The notes beneath the pieces were generated by a model. That model was not told the origin of the DNA. It worked only from the letters and a program-made list of their open reading frames with translations, and searched no databases. The position numbers and the translations under genes are program-made. Shown here one piece after another: positions 45,001 through 64,000 of a DNA stretch of 64,000 nucleotides; positions within the stretch are counted from its first letter, which is position 1; every line of letters starts with the position of its first letter. Origin of the DNA: Odontesthes bonariensis (lineage: Eukaryota > Chordata > Actinopteri > Atheriniformes > Atherinopsidae). The stretch spans positions 19,490,227 through 19,554,226 of the forward strand of contig NC_134515.1 in the NCBI RefSeq assembly GCF_027942865.1, read 5' to 3'.

Positions 45001-45401
45001 AAAAATGAAATAGCTGGTTGTTGAGCTAAATTGGGCCAATTTGGAAACGGCAGCTAAAATCCCACAAGCCTTATTATCATGCGGTTGCTCTTTTCTTAAC
45101 GCTGAACAGAAGTTGCGAACTGTTCCAAAACAAACACATTATTCCGAGCATGCTGCGTGGAATGTGGTAACCCAATAGAACAGTGTTCATGCAAAGCAGC
45201 GCAGGGTCTTCCCCTGCTGAAGGCAGGTTTTTTTTTTTTTTCAGGATGCGTATAGGTGAATCGGGGCATCATCTCATGCGTTATTTTACACTGAACTCAC
45301 CACCACCGGCCGCTGTTATTGACGGCCCCTGTGCCCGAGAGCGAAGACACCAGAAGGATGCAGGCGGCTTTCACTCCCAACAGCAGAGCCAGACTCCTCA
45401 T
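42069..45401 (-). CDS. wnt1: Wnt1 secreted signalling ligand
   Basis: A secreted lipid-modified glycoprotein that activates Frizzled/LRP6 signalling; in vertebrates it patterns the midbrain-hindbrain boundary and dorsal neural tube. Coding exons on minus are 45301-45401, 43134-43387, 42680-42945 and 42069-42560, joining in phase to 1113 nt and 370 aa, the usual Wnt1 length. The start [17 protein letters not shown] is a signal peptide, followed by AVNNSGRWW. Signature blocks include [54 protein letters not shown] and [17 protein letters not shown], whose Ser223 is the conserved palmitoleoylation site. The C-terminus keeps the cysteine-rich pattern [15 protein letters not shown] and ends HQCL. 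Intron 1 (1.9 kb) carries a G22 run. It is head to head with wnt10b. Confidence 0.98.
44839..44860. repeat. Poly(G) run, 22 bases
   Basis: Twenty-two consecutive G residues in wnt1 intron 1. Such a run can fold into a quadruplex and is prone to length error in sequencing, so the exact length is unsure. Shorter G/C homopolymers occur at about 14983-14992, 15348-15360, 53814-53827 and 58806-58820. Confidence 0.9.
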
Positions 45402-48400
45402 CGTGACTTCAGTTCCGTCATGTAAAGAAAATATCATTTAAAAAAAAAAAACTTTCCCCCCCTTTTTTTTTATTGTATATTTTTGCTTCAGTTTATAATC
45501 TTGTTTTCACTTACGCACACATATGCAAAGAAACTGGCTAAATTCGAACTAACCCCAAAATGACCAAATGACAAATATAAGTGAGGTAATTCTATCTTGA
45601 CGATCAGCTGAATTCAAAGAACATGCAAGGTGCAGGCAGGTCTGTACTCACCACAGTCCGATGAGAGGACCTGAGAGATGCAGGCAGCCCTAATTGACTT
45701 AAATGGATCTTGAGTGGAGACAGGTTGCTAAATGATGCGAAGTGTCCAGGCAGGATGCTACTGCTGTCGCAGTCCTCTTCACTCTGTCTCTCTCATTGAT
45801 GCTTTGCGAGGCGCATTGAACGCGTGGGACAGTCTCGAAGACTTGATCCCCTCGGTGACTGATAGGCAACACATTCTTCTCTTATTGAGCGCTACGCGGG
45901 GAATAAAAAAGGGATTTGCTGCTCTCATCTCCCTCTGTTTTTTTTTCGCAGCCTTTTCAATAGGATTGGAGGGTGGGATAGTTAATGCTCTTCATAGGGC
46001 GCACAATGAATAAGGAAACACAGCTGAACAGAAAAAAGAAAGGAAAAGAAAAAAAATAGGCCAGTCCACTGCCTTGTGCATATTACTTGAAATGGGAGAC
46101 TTGAAATCTCACGGAAATCACAGAATCGATCCTCTGTAAAAGTGTGCGTCTCGGAGTATTTCCCCACTTGCCTCGCGCTTGCTTCCGCATCCAGTCTCGC
46201 AGAGAGTAGAAGTGGCCCCCTGAAGCAGCGACGTGTTGTTACAGATGCTGTGGGTGCTCCCGCTTTGGTGCTCCGCTGCTGGTGTCACGGTACAATACAG
46301 TTACAGCGGAATATGAGCCATCTGAAATTGCCCTTTTTTTTTTTTTAACCCGATGCTTGGCTTAGCCTACTCCCTAACCGCATCTCCTCCTCTCTCCAAA
46401 TGTGCTCTCCTCTCAAACAGTGCAGGAACTGAGGCCATTTCTGTACCTTTCCTCTTTACGGTAAAGCCTTCACAAGCCTTTCTTATGTCATTACATCTAA
46501 TTAGTTATATTTTTCTAAAAGGGATTTTTACGAGGCAATAAAACTATCATCACATCTTTACAGTCCAATACGCGCGCGCAAGGAAACGTGAGTGCCCATT
46601 GAAAGGTTAATGCACTCTCAGTTGTCCTATTACTCATTACTGCCTGTCGGGCTACTTAGATATTTTTAAAACGTGGGAGAGACGAAATTTGGCCTCCAAT
46701 CAGAGGTTTGATGCATGATGAACCAGGCAAAGAGGGGGACGAGTAAGGATAAAAACCAGCCCTAACATCTGGCTTGCAGACCTCCCTCGATGCAATGTAG
46801 CGCAGTGTAATCACAGCTTGAGCCACTTTGCGGCATCTCCATCAAACCCCAGACTTTGAGCAAACCCAAATGTCCCCAAACTTCTACATGTTGGATCATG
46901 GGTGAATGTTTAGTTATGTGACATGCATTTGCTGATTTGCGTGTTCCACTGTCGCCGCCGCATCGATTGCAGGTTGAATGACATCTCTCCCTTCCTCGCC
47001 ACCTCTCTTTCGCTCCCTCAGATGACAGTTAAAGGAAGTGGGCTTTTGTAAAAAGCTTTAATGACAACCATCCTACGTTTATACTCTAGCCTTATATGAA
47101 GGTGCTCAAACGGGTTTCCTGGAGCAGTCATGCGACACCGAGCAGATTAGAGCTTCAATCCGGATAAAGGGGGCCTTTTATATACAAATCAACTTCAAAT
47201 CACTTTTTAAGCCACTTAGATATACACACCAAGGCAGAATGCTAATGCACTTTTCATTGCTGCAGCTTAGGGAATGGAAGGAGATTAGATGAATTGGTGT
47301 CACTAAGCGAACCGTGTTCAAGGGGGGTTTTAACTTAATTTTATGAAAGTAGCACACATGCACCTTTCGCTCCGAGTAGCAATGTTTGCGGGTTCGTTAT
47401 GATTTATTTGGATAAGTAACATCAATATGCTGAATGATGCCAAAAACCACACCGAAGGCCTTGGCACCTGATTTCACTTGTCACTGACCGTACTTGCAAT
47501 AAGTTTTTAAAAATATATAGTTTAAAGTCTATAAAGTCTTTATTCACGTCCCCTAATTGAATATGTAATCATCATTTTACGGAGGATATTTTTTCAGAGT
47601 ACGCTGTGATGTATACTGACAGAAGTCCGATCTGTCACTTTAGCAATTTATGAACGAAATAAAGACTTTAGATTGACAAAGTGAAGTTGTTTCAAGCACA
47701 ACAATGAAGAACAGCCGCTCTGGTGGAGGTGGGAGGAAGGGGGGAACCACATGACTAAAAACAGTATTGTTGGAGAGGCTGTGAGCGGAGCCGCCTGCCT
47801 GCTGCTGCCTCCCTGTCGTACAGTGCAAGCTGAAGCGCTCCCCTCCCCCATTCATTATTTGGAATAACTCACCCCTTTATGAACAAAATCATCTTTGACT
47901 TTCCATTTTTCATATGTGTGTCTTTGTTCTCCGTAATGGAAAATGAAAGTATATATTTTATATACAGACCCAGCAGCAAACACCAGGAGTAAATTAATTC
48001 CATGGTTTTGCTCATATCAAATATGTCCAGAAGATCTGTGACGTTACTGAACCTGAGACCCCTGCGCTTGCAGAGTGCTTGTGCGTAAAAGTTTGGAGAT
48101 GTCATTTTTACGCTTGGACTGATTATCAACGTCTAAAATAATTCAACGATCAACTGGTGATCCAACATTCATATTGGCCAATATTTTGCAAACAGCCGCC
48201 TGTAGAGGCATCTACACCCCTCCCCTCTTTCTCTCCCCCCTCCTCCAGTTTACTCTCGCCCCCGAGCTCCTCTGTTCTCCGTCTTCACTCCTCGGTCGTT
48301 TGGCGGTGCATCGATAATACTTTACTCTTCTTCCTTTTGATATTCTCATACAATACTGGACTTTATCACCAGTGTTTTAATGTCACGTCGCGAAAGACGC

Positions 48401-48408
48401 CTAACAAA
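45402..48408. promoter_or_regulatory. Shared wnt1 / wnt10b divergent regulatory spacer
   Basis: A 3.0 kb spacer between the two start codons. Near wnt1 a minus-strand TATAAAC (plus about 45491-45497) could serve as its TATA box. Near wnt10b there is a palindromic CCAAT-type site, ATTGGCCAAT, at 48173-48182, then a pyrimidine-rich stretch typical of TATA-less starts at 48215-48300. In the middle a plus-strand gataaaaacc near 46748 is another TATA-like possibility. No exon or transposon is visible, and the few microsatellites suggest the spacer is kept clean. Promoter positions are inferred. Confidence 0.5.
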
Positions 48409-50538
48409 ATGGAGCTATCAAACAAACTCCGTTGGGACCAATTCCTGATTTTGGCAGCAGCACTTATGTCACCTGCGTTAACGTAAGTGCACTTGAGAGC
48501 TCCAGGGGAGTTGATGTTACATGCGGTGGTAGCTGCATGGGATTCGGTTTGAGCTGAGGGAACTTATTGTGTCTAGTCTTATCATTTAAATGGAGATTTG
48601 ATATTCTTATTTAAAAACGAGACACCTCTCTCTGATTTCACAGGCTGACTATTAATATCAAAACCGTTTTTATTAAAACATTTTTTAAGAAGTTTAAACT
48701 ATGTAATCATGAAATCACTTTTCATCCAATTTTTGCTTTTGGCATTTGAAACTGTTTTTGATACTTCATAACTGGATAGTCTATTTAGATTTGAGAGTTT
48801 CCCTGCATCTTATATAGGCTAAGCAACTAACTCTATAGCACAATTAGTAATAATAATGCTGCTTTAAAAAAAAAGAAAAGTTTACATATATTTCAAGTGT
48901 ATTTAGCAAATCCCCCCAAAACATTTTGCAGTTTACCCCGTTAAAATCTTAAGTGCTTTTGTAGAATTTCCTAAGTATTCCGAACACCCTCCCACTGCCA
49001 CATTCTCTGGGAATGACTGATGAACTCCTGACCAGCTCTGATGACACCCCCCACCAACCATCTTTTTTCCCTGTAGGGTGCTGTGCAATGATATCCTCAG
49101 CCTGAAGGTGGCGGGAGATCCAGTTCTAACCCCTCACTCTGTGTGTCTGAGGCTGGCTGGCCTCAGCAAGCGTCAGATGCGGATGTGTGTGCGGAACCCT
49201 GATGTGACAGCATCAGCTCTGCAGGGAATCCAGGTGGCCATCCACGAATGCCAGCACCAGCTCCGAGACCAGCGCTGGAACTGTTCTTCACTGGAGGGCT
49301 TTGGCAAACTGCCCCACCACAGCACCATCCTCAACAGGGGTGAGAGTCTTAGGCAAGCCTGTGATAGTCAATATTCGACCGGGAGTGTGTGATAGTAGGG
49401 CTTGCTTTGCACACAGGTGATTGTTACTTTTAGGGCTACACTCTTTTTCATCTTCAGCTCTCTTGTGTGCTCGTCCTGCCCCCAGGTTTTCGTGAGAGTG
49501 CCTTCTCCCTGGCCCTGCTGGCAGCGGGTGTGGCTCACTCTGTGGCCTCGGCCTGCAGCATGGGCAAGTTGCGGGGGTGTGGCTGTGAGGCCAAGCGTCG
49601 CCAGGATGATGACAAGATCCGGCTGAAACTCACACAGCTGCAGCTGCAGACACTGCAGAAGGGCGGGGTAGGCATCGACATGACGAGGTCATTACCCCCA
49701 GATCACCATGGCAATCTGCCCACTAACCTGCGCTCTGCCCACCCCTCTACCCTGCTCAAGCCTGTGACAGATGAGTTGAGCTCAATGCAGGACACCTGGG
49801 AGTGGGGGGGTTGCAATCATAACTTGCGTTTTGGGGACCGTTTCTCAAGAGATTGGCTCGATTCCCGTGGGTCTCCAAGAGATATCCATGCTCGCATGAG
49901 GATACATAACAACCGTGTAGGAAGACAGGTAAATAATGTGCTTATCCGGTTGCTCATTATGTCCTTCAGAAAGCAGCACGGCATAGATCATTTTGACGGT
50001 AAATGTTTGCTTACATTTTGCATCTTTCTTTAAACAGATAGTGACTGACAACATGACAAGAAAGTGCAAATGTCACGGCACATCAGGGAGCTGTCAGTTC
50101 AAGACCTGCTGGCACGTGTCTCCAGAGTTCCGGCTGGTGGGATCTTTGCTCAAGCAAAAGTTCTTGTCAGCCATTTTTGTCAACTCCCAGAACAAAAACA
50201 ATGGCGTTTTCAACCCCCGAACGGAAAACAGTGCCAGTGGAGGCCCTGGGGGATTCAACGGTGGGCGTCGTCGAAGCATGTCCAGAGAGCTGGTGTACTT
50301 TGAGAAGTCCCCTGATTTCTGTGAGCATGATGCATCCATAGATTCTCCAGGTACACAAGGGCGCATCTGCAACAAAACTAGCTACAGCACAGACAGCTGC
50401 AGCTCACTGTGTTGTGGCCGTGGGCACAACATCCTGAAGCAGACACGCAGCGAGCGTTGCAATTGCCGATTTCACTGGTGTTGCTACGTCCTGTGCGAAG
50501 AGTGTCGCCTCACAGAGTGGGTCAATGTGTGCAAGTAG
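48409..50538 (+). CDS. wnt10b: Wnt10b secreted signalling ligand
   Basis: A secreted Wnt ligand, partner of wnt1 in a linked vertebrate pair. Coding exons are 48409-48482, 49077-49339, 49486-49928 and 50038-50538, joining in phase to 1281 nt and 426 aa, close to the fish Wnt10b length I remember. The signal peptide [20 protein letters not shown] precedes [19 protein letters not shown]. Wnt10-type features include [18 protein letters not shown], the block [18 protein letters not shown] and a long insert in exon 3 before [20 protein letters not shown]. The motif [17 protein letters not shown] puts the palmitoleoylated serine at Ser276. The C-terminal cysteine pattern [14 protein letters not shown] ends in WVNVCK. 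Wnt10b rather than Wnt10a is favoured by linkage to wnt1. Confidence 0.97.
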
Positions 50539-51380
50539 ACTCCAGTTCTAACTGCTTTTACCCATCCAGGACTCAAGATGGCGAGCCTGTCCCTTCGCCC
50601 ACTCCTGTTGTTCAAGCTTTTGTTTTGCTCCTTGTGTAACTCTCCCAGAGAATCTGTTTATCCACCCCTTTCCTTTTTTGTTCCATCATCTGGGATCTAT
50701 TTTCTCTTTGTAGCCGATGTTATTCTCAAAATGCCAAGTCAGAGACTGAAGAGGTGACTCATGTCATTTGTCTTGCCATGGTCTGTTTAGACGCTGCCCT
50801 CTCAGCCATGAAAATGGCCTATACCCCATCTTTTCTGTCCCATGAGGATCAACAACAGAGGAGAATTTCTGTTTCAAATGTCTACATTCTTACTCATATT
50901 ATTGTACAGTAGCTGTGTATTTTATTGTGTACATGTATATTTGTAAATGTATTGTTATTAATATTATTATCGTGTCAGAGTCAGTCTTTTTGGTTTTAGT
51001 AAATGACTGACTTAGTAGGTCAAGATGACGATCCTGACCCTTTGTAATTTTAGAGTTTCACTGCAGTTCCTCATAACTGCTGCGTGAGCTTTTCTAATCA
51101 ACTCCTAAATATTTACTCAATTTGTATATTTTGCACCTGTTACTAAGACAGAGCAATAATAGTTATTGGCTGTCTCAAGAGTTTTTCTAGACAAGGCTTT
51201 TACTAATAGAAACCGAAGACAGAAAACTGTTTTCCAACTACTCAGTTAGTAGAGCACATTCTCCCTGAAGCAGCAAGTCAGAGAGCACAGGATGGGCTTT
51301 TATGAGGTCATCAACGTTCACTCAGCATGGGAAAGCTTATGCAACATAAATTTTGGAAAATAAATTAAGTCCTTCAATTC
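50539..51380 (+). other. wnt10b: Probable wnt10b 3' UTR
   Basis: An AATAAA at 51359-51364 is the first clear signal I noticed after the stop and would give a 3' UTR of about 0.83 kb. The end is inferred. Confidence 0.45.
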
Positions 51381-58095
<6,715 letters not shown>

Positions 58096-59900
58096 GCCTG
58101 TTTCCTCAGACTATATTTGTTAGTCTACACCACTGCTGCTGGTTGGATCAATGCTGTTCAAATAAATGTCTTGGAATTTGTGTAAAGTTTACCAAACGAC
58201 CTTCTGATATGCAAAAGCATGATTTTTTTTCTATGTCAGCGCAACTGTATATATGTTTCTGTAACAGGAGAAGTATTCCACGATGTTCTCGGTTAAGTTG
58301 ACAGTGCGGTCGATGCACCTGTAGATAGTGAGGTCGGTGCGTTGGCAGGTACCTGACAGCAGCTTTGTGCGTGTGTGAGCATGATGTGTTATCTGTCATG
58401 TTCAGTTTGGTGTGAAAATAGTTTTTGTGGCCTTATTTAGCCAGTGGTTAATTTCTCTTTGATAACAGGTTTGTATGTGGGAATGTCCAGCGTTCAAGTA
58501 TCTCGCAAATGACCTGTGACAATTGTGGCGGCTAAGCATCCCTGGTTCAAGGATTATTCCGGGGACTTTAATTCGAAAGTGAAGAAAAGCAAGGCTGCTC
58601 AACATTCCAATTGATGATGTGTTTCCACAAACCAGAGATTTATCTTCGATGAAAAACTAAAGTGGGATTTTATTATGACTGGGAAAAGGGGGGAAACGCA
58701 AACTGGTGCAAAACTGTTCAACGATTTGATGATTCCTGGCACTTCAATGATCAATAAAAGACCAAAACATACATTTGCATCGTCTCATGAGTTGTTGTTT
58801 TTTGCCCCCCCCCCCCCCCCAGTTGCTTATTTATATGGTTGTTTGTTTTTGATCAAACTCAATTTTAATATCCCTGCCAAGTCTCTTTAAAGGGCATCTT
58901 CCTCTTTTCAACTTTTTGATGGATACACATCTGTACCTTTGCAAAACGTAAATCCAATCATTTACCTGATTAACAGAGGAGATAAGTCAGTTGATGTATA
59001 TGCCCACTCGAGGCTTCAAGTTCCAAATCACACTTGTACTTTTGGATGACTTCAGAATTGAATATTGAAAGTATTGCTCTTTATAAAATAAATATTTATT
59101 TGCTCTTTTCATTGCAAACAAAACCCATTTTGCAAATAGTGGGTCAAATTAATTTGCCCTTACAAAATCAGCACTTGCACAGACTGCAGGTGTATTTGAC
59201 CACATGGAAGATTAGTTTAAGTTTTGAGTTACTACTCCCTTAATCCGACAGGAGCACTAAATAGAGGAACGGGTTAGGGTAACACACACAAAAAAAAAGG
59301 AATACAAACTAAACTTTTCACAAATCATCATTAAAAACAAATAGAAAAACAACTATTTGTTCAGTCAAAACTGTCAATCTTACTGGCAATACAGACATGG
59401 ACTGGCTCTATCGTGTCTTTTGTTTAATTTGTTGCCACATTTTAAAGATCAATTTATTTTTTTCATCTAGAAAAAAAAGTGATCTTTTACAGCAAAGAAA
59501 TTTATTCCGGGCTGATTAGTTTTATTCCATTTTTGTAATCTTTTCATGGAATCCCAATTACGTATAAGCCATAACTAACTAGTCCTGATTGAAGATCAGA
59601 CAGAAAAATATTATTAAATCTCTTTTCATACATGTATTGAACTCAGATTTAACTTGAGGGCCATCCTTGCATATGAATGAAAAACGTCCTTGAAGTCTGT
59701 AACTACTCTGTACACACATTATTCTGCATTATGAGGGCCAAACATCTACTGAGTTTAAAATAAATTTTCAGCTTCAAGATCCTGAACTCGTGTGTTTTTC
59801 TATTTCGTGAAACTGTTCAGCGTTTAGCATTTAAAACTAAAACAGTGGTGGATACAGGCAGAGGATGAACGGATCAGTCAGGTGGAAAGGACATGGCTCC
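58096..59900. other. Intergenic, nothing recognised
   Basis: AT-rich spacer downstream of arf3 with a C run at about 58806-58820. No exon, RNA gene or transposon is recognised. Confidence 0.45.
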
Positions 59901-59939
59901 ACACCGCCTTTCTCTTTTGTCCTCTTCAAACTGCTGCCA

Positions 59940-60470
59940 TCAAGAGAAGTTTGGCAGAGTCAGGTAGTTTTGCCGTAGACTCACTGTTCTCCAGAGAGAG
60001 TCATTTTGTCTGAGGCGATCAGGGGCATGTAGGGGAGAGTGCCGCTGTGTCTCCAAGGGTGTGACAGCAGTATGTGAGTCGGAGCTGCTCCCGGGGCCAC
60101 CAGCCCCCAGGGCCCCCTGCAGGATGGCTACAATAGCAGCCCCAGGGCGGATGCCATAGCTGGGATTCCCACCGGTAACCGGGACACCTTCACCCAGGGC
60201 ACAGACACACTGGCAGCAGCCACACAATCAATTCATCAATCTCTGAACTGCAAAAGGCCACAGCAGGAACCGCTCACAGTTTGCCTTGGACAGAGCAGGG
60301 CCACCAAGGCTGCCACTGGGGCTCATTTCACAGTGGCCATGTGAAATGGTCAAACCCATCACGCAGTTATTGACGTCACTGGTCTTAGCAAGACTGGAAG
60401 GAAACACTTCTGAGAATGTGAAAAAAGAAACCTTTTCAGCTTTACACCGTTGAACTGAGAGTAAGAGCAA
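59940..60470 (-). other. Unassigned coding-like frame, minus strand
   Basis: One minus-strand frame is open from 60470 to 59940 except for a single TGA at 60228-60230. Below the stop the translation includes GNPSYGIRPGAAIVAILQGA and ends TLPNFS; above it, VMGLTISHGHCEMSPSGSLG. Codons have G/C-rich third positions, unlike the AT-rich spacer around it. No family is recognised. It might be one or two exons of an unknown gene, a pseudogene, or a chance frame in a GC-richer island upstream of erbb3. Conservation across fish is the deciding test. Confidence 0.25.
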
Positions 60471-60639
60471 CTGTCACAGGGATTGCCTGTTATGTCACAT
60501 GATGGCTGGCTCCAACTCTTTGGAGCTATGATGATGTGCAACGTTTTCCCTCGTTATGTGTGTAATGGTGACTATTCATTTTACTGCAAGAGATTAGAGA
60601 CTGGACCAACAGCACAAATAGATAATGTAATGATGGCCA

Positions 60640-60834
60640 AGCTCTGAGTCAACCTACCACAAGGAGGTCCTTCGATGGCTTAAAACTCAGATGAACAATT
60701 CTCAGACTCTGTCTCCTCCTGCTGGACAGAAAACTGTTGAAAGCTCTGAGGCAATCATGCACACTTCAACCACATCAGACACAGAGGCTTATCTTTTACA
60801 CTTTGCAACCCATCTTATCAGACTGAGAAAGAGA
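60640..60834 (+). other. Unassigned coding-like frame, plus strand
   Basis: A plus-strand frame of about 60 codons reads SESTYHKEVLRWLKTQM followed by a Ser/Thr-rich part and ends LLHFATHLIRLRKR before a TGA at about 60832-60834. It has no good splice acceptor at its left edge and no start codon in context. It could be an exon relic; no family is recognised. Confidence 0.15.
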
Positions 60835-61559
60835 TGAACATTCAAATCCCTATCACTCCAACTTCCCCCACAAGGATACTTTCATACAAACTGGAGACTG
60901 TTCAAGCTATCTCCCTCCCTTTTTCAAAAAATAAGATTAACAGCATATCTGTCAGAAGCACTTACTGATATCCATCCATTAGTGGCCACTAGACCCGCTT
61001 TTCCCTCACAGCTTCATGTTCAGGAATTTTGCCTTCTCTCAGGCCATTTCCCTAAATTAAGCATGTTCTTGTTTTGGGTTCAGAAGTCACTTGACTGTCT
61101 GACAATGTGGCCATTGTGACTGGCTTCTCCATACGCATCAAAGAGGTGATTAACCAGTTGACAGGCCTGTGGAGACAATACTACTCTTTATGGGGAAAAC
61201 AGTGCAGCCACTCAGACTGGGCACAGACTGGGAGACCACAACACTGCGTCCACATGCAGCAGCTGACAGCACTAAACCAAAATACCTGCACATAAAGAGA
61301 CACATAGCATGCAAAAAGCATGCTCAAAATGGTTTACAAGCAGTTTTAGTTCAAGATGCTGTTTGATGATACACTGCTTTAAATGTTATTTTGTGTTTTC
61401 TTTTGAATAATGTGCTATGCATTTGCATTTGCAAATCTTTAAGCTTTTTTAAAAATACATTTAGTGTTTATTTACTTCAAAATACTTCACACACATTTTT
61501 GAATTTTTGTTGCCTGCTCAGTGCAAAGACTGAGGCCGCAGCTTGAGGGGGGAAAAAAA

Positions 61560-61911
61560 GACGGACCAACCCCTGATTGGTGAATAATTCTGGCACTGAG
61601 CCAATCAGACGCCCCTATCTGGGAGGGAAATCCCAGCATCAGAATAAGCTGCAACTTCTTCACTGTTTTCAGTTTTGTAATTGATTCAATCGATTTATCT
61701 GCTCTATAAATATTCTGAGGAAAGAGTTGCATTCGTCTCCTCTTCATGATTCATTCTCGTCTCTCGTCTTTCAAAGACAGAGCGGGAAACTCTTGTTCAT
61801 TTTTTGAACCAACTATAACTTTTTTCCTGTATTTCATACAAAAGTCTATTTGGAGGACTACCTGAATCCGTGTGATATGCTAATATCTCGGTGAACGGGA
61901 GCGACATCAAC
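61560..61911 (+). promoter_or_regulatory. erbb3: erbb3 core promoter and 5' UTR
   Basis: Two CCAAT boxes in opposite orientation (gattgg at 61575-61580 and ccaat at 61601-61605) lie 100-130 bp upstream of a TATA box, TATAAATA, at 61705-61712. A start of transcription near 61735 would leave a 5' UTR of about 175 nt before the ATG at 61912. The spacing fits a classical TATA promoter. This is motif evidence only. Confidence 0.6.
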
Positions 61912-63888
<1,977 letters not shown>

Positions 63889-64000
63889 GTTAACATCCTC
63901 CTTCTTTATTCACCCTTAAACCAGTTTAGTTGGACAATATTTTCTACTGAACCATAAAAGTAACTTAGATCAAATAAAAATAAAAAAAGCCCTGCTGTTT

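Noticed and set aside
59940-61300. D-glutamate cyclase-like resemblance of short pieces near 60.1 and 61.1 kb
   Set aside because: Only isolated short matches (PGAxxVAILQ-like and VAIVTGF-like) on opposite strands with no consistent gene structure, too weak to name a family.

Overview
The window comes from a ray-finned fish (teleost) nuclear genome. The genes are split by introns with GT...AG borders, the spacers are rich in (CA)n and poly(A) runs, and there are fish-type hAT, Tc1/mariner and TTAA-flanked DNA transposons. The proteins are vertebrate and the gene order is teleost-like. Seven protein genes can be supported. For the six complete ones I rebuilt a full reading frame exon by exon.

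Layout, left to right: lmbr1l on the minus strand (coding 18037 to 4363, 17 coding exons, 494 aa); dnajc22 on plus (19832-21059, 3 exons, 339 aa), divergent from lmbr1l over a 1.8 kb spacer; ikzf4/Eos on plus (23353-26714, 7 coding exons, 580 aa); about 15 kb without a recognised gene, holding a hAT remnant, a decayed Tc1/mariner transposase and a candidate conserved regulatory block; wnt1 on minus (45401 to 42069, 4 exons, 370 aa); wnt10b on plus (48409-50538, 4 exons, 426 aa), head to head with wnt1 over a 3.0 kb spacer; arf3 on plus (55743-56628, 4 coding exons, 181 aa); and the first two coding exons of erbb3 on plus (61912-63888, running out of the window).

In human, lmbr1l, dnajc22, wnt1, wnt10b and arf3 lie in one part of 12q13 and ikzf4 and erbb3 in another, so this window interleaves two human blocks (from memory of the human map). 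Functionally it holds two Wnt ligands of one divergent pair, a membrane protein reported to damp Wnt/beta-catenin signalling (lmbr1l), a co-chaperone linked to endocytosis (dnajc22), an Ikaros-family repressor, a Golgi small GTPase and a neuregulin receptor. They are ordinary host genes, not an operon-like system.

I found no novel defence, phage or CRISPR-like system. The points most worth a second look are the candidate wnt1 3' enhancer, the wnt1/wnt10b shared spacer, a hAT deletion derivative with an exact 8-bp target duplication and an internal perfect hairpin, and unassigned coding-like frames between arf3 and erbb3.
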